DNA of 64,000 nt from Paenibacillus pabuli NBRC 13638 (GTDB lineage Bacteria; Bacillota; Bacilli; Paenibacillales; Paenibacillaceae): positions 186,001-250,000 of the forward strand of contig NZ_BCNM01000010.1 of the NCBI RefSeq assembly GCF_001514495.1, in the 5' to 3' direction. The notes under the pieces are model-generated. The model worked only from the letters and a program-made list of their open reading frames with translations, was not told the origin of the DNA and did not search any database. This document shows positions 60,865 through 64,000 of this stretch, one piece after another (the first letter of the stretch is position 1; each line of letters begins with the position of its first letter). A program made the translations under genes and the position numbers.

Positions 60865-63800
60865 ATGAATTATCTATCAAAAGAGAACGTTTCTGAAGTT
60901 CTGGAGTTATCTCACATTCAAAAAGAGCATCTACAACAAAATGCCATAAACCAGCTATTATTTGAATTCCCCTTGAATGTAGATAGAGCACGAATTCAAT
61001 TTACATGGGATACGTTAGTTGATGATTCTCCAGCGTTACGAACTGTTTTCCGCTCGTTGAAAAATAGGACTGTACAAGTTGTACTCAAATCAAGACCGAT
61101 TACATTACATTGGATGGATAAAGAGACATTAACTGCCGAAAAACAGCAGGTTGTAATTGAAGAAGTTGCAGAAGAGTATAGAAACGAATTTGTTATTGGT
61201 GAAGAGCCGTTGCACAGGTTGGTTATCCTCACATTTGGAAAGGTCAGATCTGTTTTAATATGGACGTTTAATGTCCTTAGCATAGATATGTATAGTTGTG
61301 AGCTATTATTCAACAAATGGATGTTCCAAGCAAACGCAGCTCAAGGTAACGAAATACAGTATAGGGATATCAAAAGTTATCTTCAATGGGAAGCAGAACA
61401 AGATGGGAAGCCTGCACAGGATTATTGGTCCAATAAGATGGGGGATTACTTGTTTTCGGCTTTTCAAGTCCCCACTACTCACTCCACTTCGGAAAACCAA
61501 GATCAGTATAAAAAAATAACCTCAAACCTCCCAGTAGATCTAATCGGGTTGATTCAGGCGTGTAGCCATAGACACAACACTTCTATAAATAGCTTATTGT
61601 ACACTGCCTGGTTGCTTACGTTGCACATATACACGGGTGATGAAAATGTTGCCTGCGGCTCTGCGCTGTCAGCTGATTGCAGAACGTTCCCCTTCATCAA
61701 TGAAATTATAGGGACGTATAATCATTCGCTGCCAGTACAAGTCAGGTTAGATCGGAATCAGAAGTGCTTTGATGTGATCCAAGATGTGGAGTATCAATTG
61801 AATGCTATAAGTACATTCAGCAGCACGACGGCCACGATGATGAAAAATTATAACCATTCCCACTCGGACAGGTCTTTATTTGATACAAACATAACGGTTA
61901 AGGAGGGTCTATCTACAGAGATATCACCTGTTGTGTTGTTCAAAGAGAGTCAATCATTTATGGAAATCTTCATCACAATGGGAATGAGATGGACCATTGA
62001 ATTGCATAATTCAAGCGGGGCAACACTTGATCAATTGGAACATATTATGGTTCATTTTCAGACCATTTTGAGAAGTGTGGTATTAGGAATAAATGAAAAG
62101 CTTCATACCTTAAATATATTGCCAGAGATCGAGCAAAATCTTTTAATGAATGATTTTAATCAAAGTTCTATTCCTCTATTTTCTATTAACCATACGATTA
62201 ATGAAATTATTGAAGAACAAGTAAGAAAACATCCAGATAAAATTGCTGTCAAATGCAATACACAATCGATAACGTATCGAGAAATAAATGATAGAGCAAA
62301 TCAGATGGCACGATGGCTCCGGGATCAACATCTCAAGCCAGATGATCTGGTAGGTATATGGGCTGATCGAAGCATAGGCATGCTTATAAGTATAGTTGCT
62401 GTTATGAAGGCGGGCGGTGCATACGTTCCACTGGATCCTTCCTATCCCGATATGCGACTACAGCACATCGTAGATAGTGGGAATATCCAAATTGTGCTCA
62501 CTGATCATCAAACGCAAAGCCGATACGTCGATATTTTCCAGCATTCGACCAAACGACCGAAGTTATTTGCCATTCATTCTAGTACTGGAACTATAGAGGG
62601 GGAGGATCCTCTCGATGGTTTCACAACGAACAATTTGAACGTCATTCATTCAAAAAATAATCTAGCAAACGTGTTTTTCACGTCTGGTTCTACGGGGCAA
62701 CCCAAAGGAGCCATGATAGAACATGAGGGCATGCTCAATCATTTATATTCCAAAATTAACTTGTTAGGTTTGAATGAAAAGAGTATCGTCGCACAGAATG
62801 CTTCGCACTGTTTTGATATCTCAGTGTGGCAATTTTTAGCCCCTCTTATGGTCGGAGGGCAAGTTATTATATATCCAAACGATGTTGCCATGGATCCTCT
62901 GAGCTTATTGAATTCGGTATGTACAGACCAAGTAAATGTGTTAGAGATGGTACCTGCAATTAGTGAATTATTCCTTCAGAGTGCAACAGAGAGCAAATTC
63001 AATTTAGAACATCTCCAATATATGATTTCAACAGGAGAAGGACTTTCGGTTCCGTTATTACAACGCTGGCTATACAGTTACCCGGATGTGAAAATTGTAA
63101 ATACATACGGGGCTACTGAATGCTCTGATGATACGTCCCATATTATTATTGATAAGGATTACCATTATGATGATCATTATGTCGAATTGGGTAAGCCCAT
63201 ACCGAATATGAAACATTATGTATTGGATACATGGAGACGGATGCTTCCTATTGGCTGTACCGGCGAAATATATATCAGCGGGATCGGTGTGGGAAGAGGA
63301 TATTTGAATGACATTGAACGCACAGATGCTTCTTTTTTTAGATATGAACTGCATGGGGAGGAAATACAAAAGTTTTATAAAACAGGGGATTTAGGGAGAT
63401 ACACGCCAGATGGCAGGCTTATGTTTATTTCTCGAAGTGATTTTCAAGTCAAAATTCGAGGCTTACGCATTGAGCTAGGCGAAATTGAATCTGTGTTACT
63501 GAAACATGATGAGGTAAGACAAGTCATTGTAGTGGCTGAAGCAAGAGACAATGGGGAGAGCGAAATTGCGGCGTATCTTGTTTTGAATTCCAATATAAGT
63601 GAAGGTCAATTGAAGCAATACATGGAAGCATTATTGCCAGATTACATGATTCCAAAACGAATGATGATGCTGGAGGAAATGCCTCTTAACCAAAATGGTA
63701 AAATTGATCGGAAAGCTTTGCCAGTCCTCGGGACTAACTCATTTTCGGAAGATCATTATGTGTCCCCAGAAGGATATTGGGAAAATACGATTACACGGAT

Positions 63801-64000
63801 ATGGATAGATGTACTCAGTCTAGATAAGATCAGTGTCGAGGCAACTTTCTTCTCGCTGGGTGGAAACTCATTAAAGACTATTCAAGTGCGTTCACGTTTA
63901 AAGCAACAACTAGGTATCGATGTTTCCATTAGAACTCTGTTTGAACATCAAACGATCAGAGAACTTGCGCTTTTTCTGAGTGGGATCTCTACCGCTGCTG
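60865..64000 (+). CDS. NRPS module (degenerate C, A, PCP), truncated by the window edge
   Basis: The reading frame runs open from ATG 60865 to the end (1045 residues seen). Residues 1 to about 440 resemble a condensation domain, but the HHxxxDG position reads NVLSIDM (136-142). An adenylation domain follows (about 455-945): FFTSGSTGQPKG, NTYGATE, YKTGDLGRY, NQNGKIDRKALP. By eye, its specificity positions read D, I, W, E, I, T, T, D, D and Lys. A PCP (LGGNSL, Ser about 1002) and a following linker reach the edge. The acidic pocket hints at a basic substrate; this is tentative. Confidence 0.9.
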   Translation, partial: MNYLSKENVSEVLELSHIQKEHLQQNAINQLLFEFPLNVDRARIQFTWDTLVDDSPALRTVFRSLKNRTVQVVLKSRPITLHWMDKETLTAEKQQVVIEEVAEEYRNEFVIGEEPLHRLVILTFGKVRSVLIWTFNVLSIDMYSCELLFNKWMFQANAAQGNEIQYRDIKSYLQWEAEQDGKPAQDYWSNKMGDYLFSAFQVPTTHSTSENQDQYKKITSNLPVDLIGLIQACSHRHNTSINSLLYTAWLLTLHIYTGDENVACGSALSADCRTFPFINEIIGTYNHSLPVQVRLDRNQKCFDVIQDVEYQLNAISTFSSTTATMMKNYNHSHSDRSLFDTNITVKEGLSTEISPVVLFKESQSFMEIFITMGMRWTIELHNSSGATLDQLEHIMVHFQTILRSVVLGINEKLHTLNILPEIEQNLLMNDFNQSSIPLFSINHTINEIIEEQVRKHPDKIAVKCNTQSITYREINDRANQMARWLRDQHLKPDDLVGIWADRSIGMLISIVAVMKAGGAYVPLDPSYPDMRLQHIVDSGNIQIVLTDHQTQSRYVDIFQHSTKRPKLFAIHSSTGTIEGEDPLDGFTTNNLNVIHSKNNLANVFFTSGSTGQPKGAMIEHEGMLNHLYSKINLLGLNEKSIVAQNASHCFDISVWQFLAPLMVGGQVIIYPNDVAMDPLSLLNSVCTDQVNVLEMVPAISELFLQSATESKFNLEHLQYMISTGEGLSVPLLQRWLYSYPDVKIVNTYGATECSDDTSHIIIDKDYHYDDHYVELGKPIPNMKHYVLDTWRRMLPIGCTGEIYISGIGVGRGYLNDIERTDASFFRYELHGEEIQKFYKTGDLGRYTPDGRLMFISRSDFQVKIRGLRIELGEIESVLLKHDEVRQVIVVAEARDNGESEIAAYLVLNSNISEGQLKQYMEALLPDYMIPKRMMMLEEMPLNQNGKIDRKALPVLGTNSFSEDHYVSPEGYWENTITRIWIDVLSLDKISVEATFFSLGGNSLKTIQVRSRLKQQLGIDVSIRTLFEHQTIRELALFLSGISTAA

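Overview
The window looks like a Paenibacillus-type spore-forming Firmicute. This rests on a 74-residue GerE with the family's characteristic sequence, a YhcN/YlaJ-type sporulation lipoprotein, two CgeB-type spore-surface glycosyltransferases, strong AGGAGG-like ribosome binding sites, GTG/TTG starts and many intrinsic terminators. No tRNA, rRNA, CRISPR array or insertion sequence was recognised.

Layout. (1) 1-7.1 kb: the 3' part of a metallophore/nickel-type ABC importer operon ends in two CntE-like exporters. A zinc-starvation unit follows: a Zur-box promoter, a CobW-family GTPase and a cysteine-free ribosomal protein S14. (2) 7.2-18.9 kb: ordinary accessory metabolism, with a DUF2975/YozG pair, an AraC regulator divergent from a GH42 beta-galactosidase, a molybdate regulator divergent from modAB, a GNAT enzyme, and a four-gene cystine/amino-acid ABC importer. 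(3) 18.9-31.5 kb: a probable spore-surface glycosylation locus. Four small proteins precede two CgeB paralogues, a GT4 enzyme with a polybasic tail, three enzymes that together fit UDP-L-FucNAc synthesis, another SDR and two GT2 enzymes. A reverse-strand GT4 gene and a coupled 57-residue ORF face them. (4) 31.6-44.9 kb: a DHA2 efflux pump behind a promoter with 13-bp phased repeats, a GT4, a Gld-type ABC transporter operon, the YhcN-like lipoprotein, gerE, two small hypotheticals, and an RpiR-nagB-nagA operon. (5) 45.0-64.0 kb and beyond: an AT-rich biosynthetic gene cluster that runs off the right edge.

The biosynthetic cluster is the most interesting part. A trans-acting malonyl transacylase and a 3083-residue FAAL-ACP-KS-ACP-aminotransferase-C-PCP-C protein reproduce the loading logic of iturin/mycosubtilin synthases, which make beta-amino fatty acyl lipopeptides. 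The adenylation domain expected after the first condensation domain is reduced to about 100 residues that resemble only its C-terminal subdomain. The next NRPS opens with a condensation-like domain whose HHxxxDG motif is destroyed. Upstream, in the same apparent operon, sit an argininosuccinate-lyase-like enzyme, a fusion of a cysteine-synthase-like PLP enzyme with an ATP-grasp ligase, and a threonine-aldolase-like enzyme. Nothing comparable belongs to the iturin clusters I know. I infer that they make and possibly ligate an unusual amino acid such as 2,3-diaminopropionate. The product is unknown and cannot be read from this window alone.
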